A DNA stretch of 10,456 bases from positions 1-10,456 of the forward strand of contig JAFLSL010000020.1 of NCBI GenBank assembly GCA_022510985.1. Reading direction: 5' to 3'. Origin of the DNA: Ruminococcus sp. (GTDB taxonomy: Bacteria > Bacillota > Clostridia > Oscillospirales > Acutalibacteraceae). Under the pieces are notes generated by a model. It was not told the DNA's origin. It saw only the letters and a program-made list of their open reading frames with translations, and did no database searches. Made by a program: the position numbers and the translations under genes. Positions 1-6,227 of the stretch are shown here, piece by piece. Numbering within the stretch: the first letter of the stretch is position 1; every line of letters starts with the position of its first letter.

Positions 1-715
1 ACGCCTTTTTGTCCTCGCCGCTGATATCCAGAATAATCTTGCCGTCGGACATCATTATAAGGCGGTTTCCGTGTGCGATAGCGTCCTTCATATTATGGGT
101 AACCATCAGTGCGGTGAGGTTATTTTCCTCAATGATTTCGTCACTTAGCTCCAAAACCTTTGCAGCGGTTTTCGGGTCGAGAGCAGCTGTATGCTCGTCG
201 AGCAGGAGCACCTTAGGCTTTTTGAGTGTCGCCATCAGCAGGGTAATAGCCTGTCGCTGACCGCCCGAGAGAAGACCAACCTTTGTGGTCATACGATCCT
301 CAAGTCCTAAATCAAAGCGGGCGAGCATATCGCGATACTCTTCACGCTCACGCTTTTTAACGCCCCAGCTAAGTCCGCGGCGATTACCGCGGCGTGCCGC
401 AATTGCTAAGTTCTCAATAATCTCCATATCTGCAACAGTGCCCGTCATCGGGTCCTGGAATACGCGTCCGAGATGCGGAGCACGCTTATGCTCGGGCAGA
501 GCGGAGATATTTTCGCCGTCAATAACGATTGCTCCCGAGTCAACCGGCCATACGCCTGCTACAGCGTTGAGCATTGTGGATTTACCGGCACCGTTACCGC
601 CGATAACAGTACAGAAATCCCCCTCGTTGAGCTTAAGATTCACACCGTTTAAAGCGTGTTTTTCGTTGACAGTTCCTTTGTTAAACGTCTTGTAAATATC
701 AATAATTTCAAGCAT
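1..715 (-). CDS. ABC transporter ATP-binding protein, TrpZ-like (3' end missing)
   Basis: Cytoplasmic ATPase that powers the adjacent permease. Translating the minus strand from the ATG at 713-715 gives 238 codons before the frame leaves the window, so only a short C-terminus is missing. All ABC landmarks are present: Walker A GGNGAGKST (residues 39-47), Q-loop Q87 in VFQDP, signature LSGGQRQ (149-155), Walker B LLLDE (170-174) followed by a D-loop with ALDP, and the switch histidine H207 in VTHN. A glutamate follows the Walker B aspartate, so it should be hydrolysis-competent. AAGGAGG (725-731) sits 9 nt upstream, inside the last codons of the permease gene, whose stop codon is one base before this ATG; the two are translationally coupled. 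The family pairs with PF04392-type binding proteins and TrpY-like permeases. Substrate cannot be read from the ATPase. Confidence 0.93.
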   Translation of the reverse strand, partial: MLEIIDIYKTFNKGTVNEKHALNGVNLKLNEGDFCTVIGGNGAGKSTMLNAVAGVWPVDSGAIVIDGENISALPEHKRAPHLGRVFQDPMTGTVADMEIIENLAIAARRGNRRGLSWGVKKREREEYRDMLARFDLGLEDRMTTKVGLLSGGQRQAITLLMATLKKPKVLLLDEHTAALDPKTAAKVLELSDEIIEENNLTALMVTHNMKDAIAHGNRLIMMSDGKIILDISGEDKKA

Positions 716-716
716 C

Positions 717-1694
717 TTATTCTACCTCCTTATTGCCGGAGATTGCGAACTTAGCACTTCTTTTCGCAACTTTTTTGAAGGAGTTCTTTGACTTATCTTT
801 AAGATACGGTACTGCAAGGAAGATAGCAACAACCGCAGCGGTAAACAGCTTTGTATCGTCGGTCGGCATCTTAAGCCAAAGTACCAGACCCATTGCAATA
901 TAGTAAAGAATAGCACCTACTACAACAAACGACAGTCTCAGGGTGAAACTCATACCTTTTCTGAAAATACCATCGCCGATAACCGTACCGATAACAACAG
1001 CGGCAAGACCGATAACGATTGCACCGCGTCCCATGTTGATGTCGGCAAAGCCCTGATACTGTGCAAACAGCGAGCCTGAAAGTGCAACCAGACCGTTTGA
1101 TAAAGCCAGTGCGATAACTTTCATAGTGGATATATTAATGCCCTGTGCCTTGCTCATAGCGGGGTTGGAGCCTGTAGAGCGAATTGCCGAGCCTTGCTCT
1201 GTACCGAAGTACCAGTACATAAACGCGATGACAACAGCCACCAGTGCAAGCCCGATGATGATGGCAAGGTTGATATTACTTGCCGACAGCAGTAGGTTGT
1301 AGTTGCGGTAGCTAACAGGAAGATTTGCTTTGCCCATAATATTGAGGTTGACGGAATACAGTGCAATCTGCGTCAGAATACCAGCCAAAATCCCGGGAAT
1401 ACCGAGCACCGTATGTAAAAATCCCGTTATCAGTCCTGCGAGTATGCCCGCTATCAGAGCAACCAGCACCGCAATCCATACGGGAACACCTGCAATAATC
1501 AGCACAGCCGTTACTGCACCGCCCGTAGCAAACGAGCCGTCAACGCTTAGGTCGGCGAAGTCGAGCAGCTTGTATGTGATAAATACACCTAAACCCATCA
1601 AACCCCATATCACGCCTTGAGCAATATTGCCCGGAAGCTGTGACACAAAGGTCAGCGGATTAAGTGATGAAAAGTAGGAAAGAATTACATCCAT
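717..1694 (-). CDS. ABC transporter permease, TrpY-like (COG4120 type)
   Basis: Membrane subunit of the importer, 325 aa and almost wholly hydrophobic, with about eight or nine helices. Typical family stretches are visible: GVFITYKLLDFADLSVDGSF (36-55), GIPGILAGILTQIALYSVNL (98-117), a cytoplasmic loop around 163-185 with GTEQGSAIRSTGSNP that probably contacts the ATPase, and ALSNGLVALSGSLFAQYQGF (197-216). The frame stays open upstream to 1826, but I chose the ATG at 1692-1694. Family members begin just before the QG-hIWG helix, a GGTGA ribosome site lies 6 nt upstream, and a good promoter (1762-1790) falls inside the longer frame, so codons before it would not be transcribed from that promoter. 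The tail is lysine-rich and cytoplasmic. The stop is one base before the ATPase start. It acts with the lipoprotein encoded at 1888-2841; the ligand is unknown. Confidence 0.92.
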   Translation of the reverse strand: MDVILSYFSSLNPLTFVSQLPGNIAQGVIWGLMGLGVFITYKLLDFADLSVDGSFATGGAVTAVLIIAGVPVWIAVLVALIAGILAGLITGFLHTVLGIPGILAGILTQIALYSVNLNIMGKANLPVSYRNYNLLLSASNINLAIIIGLALVAVVIAFMYWYFGTEQGSAIRSTGSNPAMSKAQGINISTMKVIALALSNGLVALSGSLFAQYQGFADINMGRGAIVIGLAAVVIGTVIGDGIFRKGMSFTLRLSFVVVGAILYYIAMGLVLWLKMPTDDTKLFTAAVVAIFLAVPYLKDKSKNSFKKVAKRSAKFAISGNKEVE

Positions 1695-1761
1695 TATATT
1701 CACCGTTTTCTTTAGAATATGCATCTTATACAGAGAGTTATCTCTGATAAGCCCACAGAAT

Positions 1762-1790
1762 ATTTTAACAGAATGTGACAAAGCGGTCAA
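1762..1790 (-). promoter_or_regulatory. Predicted sigma-A promoter for permease-ATPase pair
   Basis: On the minus strand, TTGACC (1785-1790) and TAAAAT (1762-1767) are separated by exactly 17 bp. Transcription would start near 1755, giving a leader of about 60 nt before the permease ATG. It lies downstream of the binding-protein terminator, so the permease and ATPase can be expressed independently of the lipoprotein gene. Confidence 0.7.
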
Positions 1791-1830
1791 GTGCATTTGC
1801 GAGATAAACCGACAAAATTTTAACAAGTAT

Positions 1831-1866
1831 CAAAAAATCAAAAGCGGAGCACATACGCACTCCGCT
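1831..1866 (-). terminator. Rho-independent terminator after the substrate-binding protein gene
   Basis: Minus-strand stem AGCGGAG/CTCCGCT (1860-1866 with 1843-1849), extended by two wobble pairs and one G-C pair to a 4-nt loop (1853-1856). It is followed by TTTTGATTTTTTG. It starts 22 nt after the lipoprotein stop codon. It would end or attenuate the lipoprotein transcript before the permease, a common way to make more binding protein than membrane subunits. Confidence 0.85.
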
Positions 1867-1887
1867 CAGGTTTATAATTTTGTATGA

Positions 1888-2841
1888 TTATTCAGCCTCG
1901 ATAGCCTCGTAATCATCGGGGATAGTAATGCCCAGAGCCTTTGCACGCTCAGCATTGTACTTTTTGGTAGTAGCCTCAGCAAACTGTACCTCCATTGTGG
2001 AGATGTCAGCACCGTTTACGAGAATGTCATAAGCCATCTCGCCGGTCTTTTGACCGAGGTCATAATAGTTGATGGAGAGGGTTGCTACGCCGCAGCCGGA
2101 GCAGATGCCTTCCTCGCCGCATACAATCGGAGTACCCTTCTCGGTAGCTATGTTGTCAATGATACCGGTGTTGGAAGCAGCAGCGTTATCAGTCGGGATG
2201 TAGAGTACATCGCACTCATCGCAAGCAGCTGTAGCAACAGCAGCAATATCGTTAGAGTCTGAGAAGGTGTATTTCTTTACCTTATAGTCGGTCAGATAGG
2301 TTGAAATAGTGTCGCACTGATATTTTGAGTTCGGCTCAGCGGAGCAGTAAAGCAGACCAATATTTTTTGCATCAGGGAAGAGTTCCTTGATAATGTCAGC
2401 CTGACCGTCCAAAGGAGCAAGGTCAGCAGTACCGGATACGTTAAAGCCTGATGAACCTTTCCAGTCAGCGATATCCAGTGCAGTGCCGTAGTCTGTGATA
2501 GATGTACCCAAAACTGGGATTTCGGAAGTAGCTGTGAACGCAGCCTGCAGTGCAGGAGTAGCGTTTCCGAGGATGAGGTCAACACCGTCAGCTACAAACT
2601 GGTTAGCGATAGTAGTACAGGTAGCAGAGTCGCCCTGTGCGTTCTGTTCGTTAAAGGTTACCTTGTCGCCGAGTTTGTCGGTCAGGTAATCCTTAAATCC
2701 CTTTGTTGCCGCGTCAAGTGCAACGTGCTGAACTGTCTGGCAGATACCGATATTGTAGGTTCTGTCGCCGCCTGTACTAGCACAGCCTGCTAAAGCAGTA
2801 ATCATCATGATTGCGAGTACAATTGCAAGAATTTTCTTCAT
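1888..2841 (-). CDS. ABC transporter substrate-binding lipoprotein (PF04392 / TrpX-like)
   Basis: Extracytoplasmic ligand-binding protein of the importer, 317 aa, full length for the family. Residues 1-19 are a lipoprotein signal peptide ending in the lipobox LAGC, with lipidated C20. The mature part has two alpha/beta lobes. Family landmarks are VADGVDLILGNATPALQAA (83-101), LYIPTDNAAAS (213-223) and GEEG followed by INYYDLGQKTGEMA (257-270). GGAGG (2848-2852) lies 6 nt before the ATG. Unusually, the mature protein keeps ten cysteines including the lipidated one (20, 34, 75, 166, 176, 207, 210, 241, 247, 250), with two CxxC pairs (207/210 and 247/250), one of them just after the conserved GEEG. 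Its own promoter, 5' stem-loop and terminator make it a separate transcription unit next to its permease and ATPase. Relatives include the pneumococcal tryptophan-linked TrpX, but the ligand here cannot be deduced. Confidence 0.93.
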   Translation of the reverse strand: MKKILAIVLAIMMITALAGCASTGGDRTYNIGICQTVQHVALDAATKGFKDYLTDKLGDKVTFNEQNAQGDSATCTTIANQFVADGVDLILGNATPALQAAFTATSEIPVLGTSITDYGTALDIADWKGSSGFNVSGTADLAPLDGQADIIKELFPDAKNIGLLYCSAEPNSKYQCDTISTYLTDYKVKKYTFSDSNDIAAVATAACDECDVLYIPTDNAAASNTGIIDNIATEKGTPIVCGEEGICSGCGVATLSINYYDLGQKTGEMAYDILVNGADISTMEVQFAEATTKKYNAERAKALGITIPDDYEAIEAE

Positions 2842-2865
2842 TTTTTTCCTCCGTAAATTAAGATT

Positions 2866-2905
2866 CGCACTTTAAGACTTTATTGCTTTTATTTGCTAAA
2901 GTGCG
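2866..2905 (-). promoter_or_regulatory. 5'-terminal stem-loop in the binding-protein mRNA leader
   Basis: A perfect 9-bp inverted repeat, CGCACTTTA at 2866-2874 and TAAAGTGCG at 2897-2905, with a 22-nt AT-rich loop. The transcription start predicted from the -10 box is near 2907, so the stem would begin within a few bases of the mRNA 5' end and end 13 nt before the ribosome site. Such structures can protect mRNA from 5'-dependent decay; as DNA the same repeat could be an operator. The leader is far too short for a T-box. Confidence 0.55.
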
Positions 2906-2913
2906 TTAACTTT

Positions 2914-2941
2914 ATTATACTACATATTTTATAATTTTCAA
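2914..2941 (-). promoter_or_regulatory. Predicted sigma-A promoter for substrate-binding protein gene
   Basis: Minus strand: TTGAAA (2936-2941), a 16-bp spacer and a perfect TATAAT (2914-2919). The predicted leader is about 65 nt and contains the 2866-2905 stem-loop and the GGAGG ribosome site. AT-rich tracts upstream could act as an UP element. Confidence 0.75.
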
Positions 2942-3052
2942 TAGTTTTTTAAGAGTTTTTTAAAAACTTTGCCAAAACGCAAGAAATCAGTTTTGTTCAA
3001 AAACAAGATTTTTAGATATATAACTGTGCTGACAGCACGAGACATAAAGAAA

Positions 3053-3079
3053 GCCCTTGATTATAATAAAATCAAGGGC
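3053..3079 (-). terminator. Terminator-like hairpin insulating the transporter promoter
   Basis: A perfect 10-bp stem, GCCCTTGATT (3053-3062) with AATCAAGGGC (3070-3079), and a 7-nt loop. The minus-strand read is followed by TTTCTTT; the plus-strand read is followed by AATTTTTACTTT, so it may work both ways. On the minus strand it would stop readthrough from the XRE gene before the binding-protein promoter. Confidence 0.7.
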
Positions 3080-3190
3080 AATTTTTACTTTATAGGAAAC
3101 TTCTCTGTAACGTACTGTAAAATTTTACGTAACTGATATTTGAAATGAAGATATAAACACACCCCTATAAAGAAAAAAATTTGTATTCTA

Positions 3191-3219
3191 CGCTCAGTTT
3201 CTGCTTCGCAGAACGAGCG
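3191..3219. repeat. Compound palindromic (REP-like) element
   Basis: Inner perfect stem TTCTGC/GCAGAA (3199-3204 with 3208-3213) around a TTC loop, and outer arms CGCTC (3191-3195) and GAGCG (3215-3219), joined by unequal 3-nt and 1-nt bulges. It is more GC-rich than its surroundings and not followed directly by a U-run, so it looks more like a dispersed palindromic repeat than a terminator. Only one copy lies in this window. Confidence 0.5.
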
Positions 3220-3226
3220 ATGAGTG

Positions 3227-3252
3227 AAGAAAGCGTACAAGCACGCTTTCTT
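3227..3252 (-). terminator. Hairpin just after the XRE gene, possible terminator
   Basis: A perfect 10-bp stem, AAGAAAGCGT (3227-3236) with ACGCTTTCTT (3243-3252), and a 6-nt loop. It begins 15 nt beyond the regulator stop codon. The U-rich segment is inside the stem (CTTTCTT) and the bases after it are CACTC, so termination efficiency is uncertain. Confidence 0.45.
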
Positions 3253-3266
3253 GTATAAGCATTATT

Positions 3267-3605
3267 TTATAATTCATCAAGATTTTCTGCTAATAGTCTT
3301 ACGGTGTTAAGGAAGTAATCTGCTTTCTTTTTGTCGGTTTCTTTAAGAATAGGGTTAATGCTTTTCAATACATTTTCATTATCTGAAACGACGTCAAACA
3401 ATAAATAATCAAGGCTTACATCAAGAGCTTTTGAAAGTCGTACTAATACATCAACTGACAGAATGCGTGTTCCTCTTTCTATATGCCCGATATGAGCAGC
3501 AGAAAGGTCGCATATCTCGCTTAACTGTTCTTGCGTCAGGTGTTTTTCTTTGCGTTTATTCTTAATTCTTTTACCAAGTGCTTTGTAATCAATATTTTTA
3601 TCCAT
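3267..3605 (-). CDS. XRE/Cro-CI family transcriptional regulator
   Basis: Small DNA-binding protein, 112 aa. Residues 10-68 form a classical HTH_3 domain: a basic first helix with KNKRKEKHLTQEQLSE, then a recognition helix around 35-45 (SAAHIGHIERG), and the typical closing VDVLVRLSKALDVSLDYLL (51-69). Residues 70-112 are a short charged helical tail that probably mediates dimerisation. GAGGT lies upstream of the ATG at a normal distance. It is transcribed away from the LRR-protein operon across a 145-bp divergent gap, so it is a plausible autoregulator and repressor of that operon, though no operator is proven. No antitoxin partner or phage gene is next to it. The family assignment is secure; the target is inferred. 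Confidence 0.9.
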   Translation of the reverse strand: MDKNIDYKALGKRIKNKRKEKHLTQEQLSEICDLSAAHIGHIERGTRILSVDVLVRLSKALDVSLDYLLFDVVSDNENVLKSINPILKETDKKKADYFLNTVRLLAENLDEL

Positions 3606-3629
3606 AAGTATAACCTCAAATCTATGTTT

Positions 3630-3658
3630 ATTTTATACTTTTTTGGTGAAAATATAAA
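3630..3658 (-). promoter_or_regulatory. Candidate promoter for XRE regulator gene
   Basis: Minus strand: TTTATA (3653-3658, four of six consensus bases), a 17-bp spacer, then TAAAAT (3630-3635). The predicted leader is about 20 nt. The whole gap is very AT-rich, so chance matches are likely and this is a moderate call. Confidence 0.45.
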
Positions 3659-3677
3659 TTTACTAATAGCATTTATA

Positions 3678-3706
3678 TTGACTATAAGCATTGTTAATGT
3701 TAATAT
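3678..3706 (+). promoter_or_regulatory. Predicted promoter for the LRR-protein operon
   Basis: TTGACT (3678-3683), 17-bp spacer, TAATAT (3701-3706), with predicted start near 3713 and a leader of about 38 nt. Imperfect direct repeats beginning GCATT at 3669 and 3688 (19-bp spacing) overlap it and are candidate binding sites for the divergent XRE regulator. Confidence 0.6.
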
Positions 3707-3750
3707 TAATAATATAATAAAAATTTTTTCTTATGAAAGGAGATTTATTT

Positions 3751-5103
3751 ATGAAATGGTTTAAAAAGTCAATTAGTATTGTTTTGTCCTTACTAATGAT
3801 AATCAGCGTATTTACAGTCATACCGTTATCTGTAGGAGCAGCTACTTATAGTACAATTGTTAATGGGATTGAGTATGATTACACCCTCAATTCTGACGGA
3901 ACAGCAAATCTTAAATGCTATGACGAAGATATTCCTTATAGTAAACGTAAATCAATCACTTTACCGAAAAAATTAAATGGACATAAAGTTATTTCCATTG
4001 ATTATTTGGGAGGTGACTTTTATGATGTAGAAAAAGTTGTAATTCCTGAAGGGGTAAAGAAAATAGGATATCAAGCATTCAATGCATGTGCATACTTAAA
4101 GGATATAAAATTCCCCAGTACAATTGAAACAATAGAATATTTTTCTTTTATAGATGAGACCCTATGGTATGAAAAACAGCCTGCCGGAGTTATATATATA
4201 GGAAAAGTCTTGTTTGCATTTAATGATAAAGAGGGGGAAGTTCAAGCACCTGAAAATATAAAAATTAAAAGCGGAACAAAAACAATTGCACCGCATGCAT
4301 TTGATTATTGCGAAACAATAAAGAGTGTTTCGATTCCCAATACAGTAAGAACAATTGGGAATGCCGCGTTTTACAGATGTACTGAACTTACAAATCTGAT
4401 TATTCCTCTCACAACAACATCTATCGGCTCGAATGCCTTTGAAGATTGCTCAAATTTAAAAGATTTGTACATAACAAACAAAGAATGTAAAATAGGCGAT
4501 ACACTTAAAATTTCTAATAATTTAACTATACATGGAGCAAAAGGTTCGACGGCACAAAAATTTGCAACAAAATATAATTATACTTTTTCGAAACTACCTA
4601 AAATTACTTTGAGCAAAACTAAATATAATTATAACGGTAAGGTTAAAAAGCCTTCTGCAAAAGTTAGTACGTACTCAGGAAAGGTATTAAAGAAAGGCGT
4701 AGATTATACCCTTTCTTATTCCAAAGGTAGAAAAAATATCGGAACATATAATGTTATCGCAACTCTGAAAGGGAAATATAAAGGAATAATATACGCAAGT
4801 TTTGATATTTTCCCTGCGGCTCCTAAAATTAAGAAAGTAAAAGCAAATAAAAATGGTTTTACGGCATATATAAAAATACCCAAAGGGATTAAAAATTTTT
4901 CCGTAGAATACTCACAAAGTAAAAAGTTCAAAAAAGGGCACTATGGGTATACGGTTTTCAGTAAAAGAAAATCAAAGGTGAAAATTAACTGGTTGATAGG
5001 CGGTAAAAAATACTATGTAAGATTAGTATGTACAAAAACGGTAGGAGATTATATATATTCTTCAGATTATTCAAAAATCAAATCAGTAAGAACGAAAAAG
5101 TGA
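3751..5103 (+). CDS. Secreted BspA-like leucine-rich repeat protein with Ig-like and Fn3-like C-terminus
   Basis: Probable exported surface or extracellular protein, 450 aa. Residues 1-30 are a Sec signal peptide (KK, long hydrophobic core, VGA/AT cleavage). About 80-250 carry LRR_5 (BspA-type) repeats with the recurring pattern IP-x-x-h-x-x-I-x-x-x-A-F-x-x-C, clearest at 96-120, 178-192, 194-215 and 217-240. About 284-354 resembles the MBG/Ig-like modules of Firmicutes surface proteins (KPSAKV, KKGVDYTLSYS, GTYNVIATLKGKYKG). About 357-448 is fibronectin III-like, with YYVRL near its end. There is no LPXTG, S-layer or choline-binding anchor; the C-terminus is very basic, so it may be released or held by charge. 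I chose 3751, not the in-frame ATG at 3733, because AAAGGAG (3736-3742) sits at the right spacing and the signal peptide starts there. First gene of the 3751-6926 run. Such proteins often bind host or matrix ligands; the ligand here is unknown. Confidence 0.9.
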   Translation: MKWFKKSISIVLSLLMIISVFTVIPLSVGAATYSTIVNGIEYDYTLNSDGTANLKCYDEDIPYSKRKSITLPKKLNGHKVISIDYLGGDFYDVEKVVIPEGVKKIGYQAFNACAYLKDIKFPSTIETIEYFSFIDETLWYEKQPAGVIYIGKVLFAFNDKEGEVQAPENIKIKSGTKTIAPHAFDYCETIKSVSIPNTVRTIGNAAFYRCTELTNLIIPLTTTSIGSNAFEDCSNLKDLYITNKECKIGDTLKISNNLTIHGAKGSTAQKFATKYNYTFSKLPKITLSKTKYNYNGKVKKPSAKVSTYSGKVLKKGVDYTLSYSKGRKNIGTYNVIATLKGKYKGIIYASFDIFPAAPKIKKVKANKNGFTAYIKIPKGIKNFSVEYSQSKKFKKGHYGYTVFSKRKSKVKINWLIGGKKYYVRLVCTKTVGDYIYSSDYSKIKSVRTKK

Positions 5104-5155
5104 AGATATTTAACGTTTAAGAACTAATATTTTAGATTTCGAAGGGAGTTTTATT

Positions 5156-5710
5156 GTGAAATGTATTAAAAAATTAATTAGTATGGTTTTATCAATGCTA
5201 ATTGTAATGGTGGCGTTTGTTGGATGTACGGGTGACAGCATTCAGACAAACGGAGAAAAGATTTTAATGTCAATAAAAGCAAGCGATTCACTTGAATTAT
5301 CCGAGCTTGATTTATTGAATTTGGTTTTTGATTCTCTTGAATGCTCATACGAAAAGGTTGACACAACGGATTATCCGGGTGAAGTGTCGGACAACACCTT
5401 TTTATTTAAGTACAGTGTAAAATATACTGATGACGGTGAGGATAAAAGCGGAGAAATTTATTATCTCATAGACCTTGATACAAATAAAGTATTTAAAGGA
5501 GGTTATCCGCGATATCCTGATATTCCGGAAGAGGATGAAATGGATTACTATAAATGGTGGTATTCCACATATCAGCAATATGATACAGAGTATAGTTTGG
5601 ATGCCTCTGTTGCGAAGGACTCTGCAGTAGCTTTTATTAATTTTGGAGTTTCTGATGGATATACAGAACAGGAGGCTATTACTCGATACATCGAGCAATA
5701 TGATAAATAA
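5156..5710 (+). CDS. Putative lipoprotein of unknown function
   Basis: A 184-aa protein starting with GTG at 5156, fixed by AAGGGAG (5142-5148) 7 nt upstream. Residues 1-23 are a lipoprotein signal peptide ending in VGC, so C24 would be lipidated and the acidic 160-residue remainder placed outside the membrane. The mature part is rich in D, E, Y and S; a beta-rich central stretch (81-115, with FKYSVKYTDDGEDKSGEIYY) suggests a small alpha/beta fold. I do not recognise the family. It lies 52 nt after the LRR gene with no terminator between, so it is probably co-transcribed. Its signal-peptide region resembles that of the LRR protein at both protein and DNA level. It could be an accessory factor for the neighbouring membrane proteins, but that is a guess. 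Confidence 0.8.
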   Translation: MKCIKKLISMVLSMLIVMVAFVGCTGDSIQTNGEKILMSIKASDSLELSELDLLNLVFDSLECSYEKVDTTDYPGEVSDNTFLFKYSVKYTDDGEDKSGEIYYLIDLDTNKVFKGGYPRYPDIPEEDEMDYYKWWYSTYQQYDTEYSLDASVAKDSAVAFINFGVSDGYTEQEAITRYIEQYDK

Positions 5711-5741
5711 AACTAAGGTATAATGAGGTGAAAGCATAGGT

Positions 5742-6215
5742 ATGAATAAGTCATCTTCAAAAAAGGTCTTGTGGATTTCAATTGTATTATTGATTTTTGG
5801 AAGTCTATCTGCTGTAATCGCTCCTATACTGATTTCGCAAAGAAAGTCAGCAGCAGTTTTTGAGGTTACGAGGGCATTTAGGGGGGAGACTGCTGCGAAT
5901 TTTGAACGTTTTATAAATTACGATTTCCCAGTCTGTTTATTTTTTGTAGGAATTATTCTGCTGATTACGGGTTTTGTATTTATGATTTTATATTGTTTTA
6001 AATTTATAAACTCTATGGACAAACCGTATTCGCAAAAGTTTTATTTAATTGCATCAGGGTCTCTTTTTCTTTCAATTCTTTCATTAATTTATTACACTAT
6101 TCATCCATATAGTTTTGGAGGAATTATGTATCCTGTATTTGTTGTTTTGACTATAGTTGCAATAGTCTTTATTATTTTAGGAATTGTAAATTCAAATAGA
6201 ACAAAAAATTCTTAG
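5742..6215 (+). CDS. Four-helix integral membrane protein, unknown function
   Basis: A 157-aa protein with four predicted membrane helices at about 9-32, 63-87, 101-120 and 129-149, a basic N-terminus (NKSSSKK) and a short basic tail. The positive-inside rule places both ends in the cytoplasm. The segment between helices 1 and 2 (33-62) is the largest soluble part and would face outside. There is no enzymatic motif. A GAGGTGA site lies about 11 nt upstream of the ATG, longer than usual, so initiation may be modest. The TAG stop overlaps the AGGAGGA ribosome site of the next gene, so the two are translationally coupled. A TATAAT at 5719-5724 has no matching -35. Family not recognised; the context suggests an envelope complex with its neighbours. 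Confidence 0.8.
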   Translation: MNKSSSKKVLWISIVLLIFGSLSAVIAPILISQRKSAAVFEVTRAFRGETAANFERFINYDFPVCLFFVGIILLITGFVFMILYCFKFINSMDKPYSQKFYLIASGSLFLSILSLIYYTIHPYSFGGIMYPVFVVLTIVAIVFIILGIVNSNRTKNS

Positions 6216-6227
6216 GAGGAAACAAAT

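Larger units (their letters stand above)
2942..3266. other. Non-coding gap with three hairpins, no gene seen
   Basis: No convincing reading frame with a ribosome site was found on either strand. The gap holds a strong hairpin (3053-3079), a 12-bp AT palindrome GTAAAATTTTAC near 3117-3128, a compound palindrome (3191-3219) and a hairpin directly after the XRE gene (3227-3252). It marks the boundary between the GC-richer transporter block and the AT-rich regulatory and surface block. A small RNA ending at the 3053-3079 hairpin is possible, but I found no good promoter for one. Confidence 0.6.

Noticed and set aside
9-695. Two plus-strand open frames of 83 and 136 aa
   Set aside because: They are antisense to the ABC ATPase, whose Walker A, signature and Walker B motifs are all read on the minus strand. 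Ser/Arg/Pro-rich composition is typical of shadow frames.
1695-1826. Longer permease N-terminus from ATG 1826
   Set aside because: The extension lacks family resemblance and spans a good promoter; the ATG at 1694 has a ribosome site and matches where relatives start.
2842-2941. T-box or other amino-acid riboswitch upstream of the TrpX-like gene
   Set aside because: The predicted leader is only about 65 nt and has no T-box sequence or specifier-stem structure, just one stem-loop.
3062-3067. Perfect TATAAT on the plus strand
   Set aside because: It lies inside the terminator-like hairpin, has no -35 partner at 16-18 bp, and no plus-strand gene follows.
3267-3605. Antitoxin of a toxin-antitoxin pair
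   Set aside because: No small toxin-like gene is adjacent on the same strand, and the domain is a plain HTH_3 regulator.
3733-3750. Earlier ATG of the LRR protein
   Set aside because: The ribosome site AAAGGAG lies after this ATG, and the signal peptide fits the ATG at 3751.
5719-5724. TATAAT before the 4-TM protein gene as an internal promoter
   Set aside because: The hexamer 17 bp upstream is CAATAT, not a -35 match. The gene is more simply read through from upstream.
5178-5737. Minus-strand frames opposite the lipoprotein gene (62 and 111 aa)
   Set aside because: They are fully antisense to a gene with a ribosome site, signal peptide and lipobox; no ribosome site of their own was seen.
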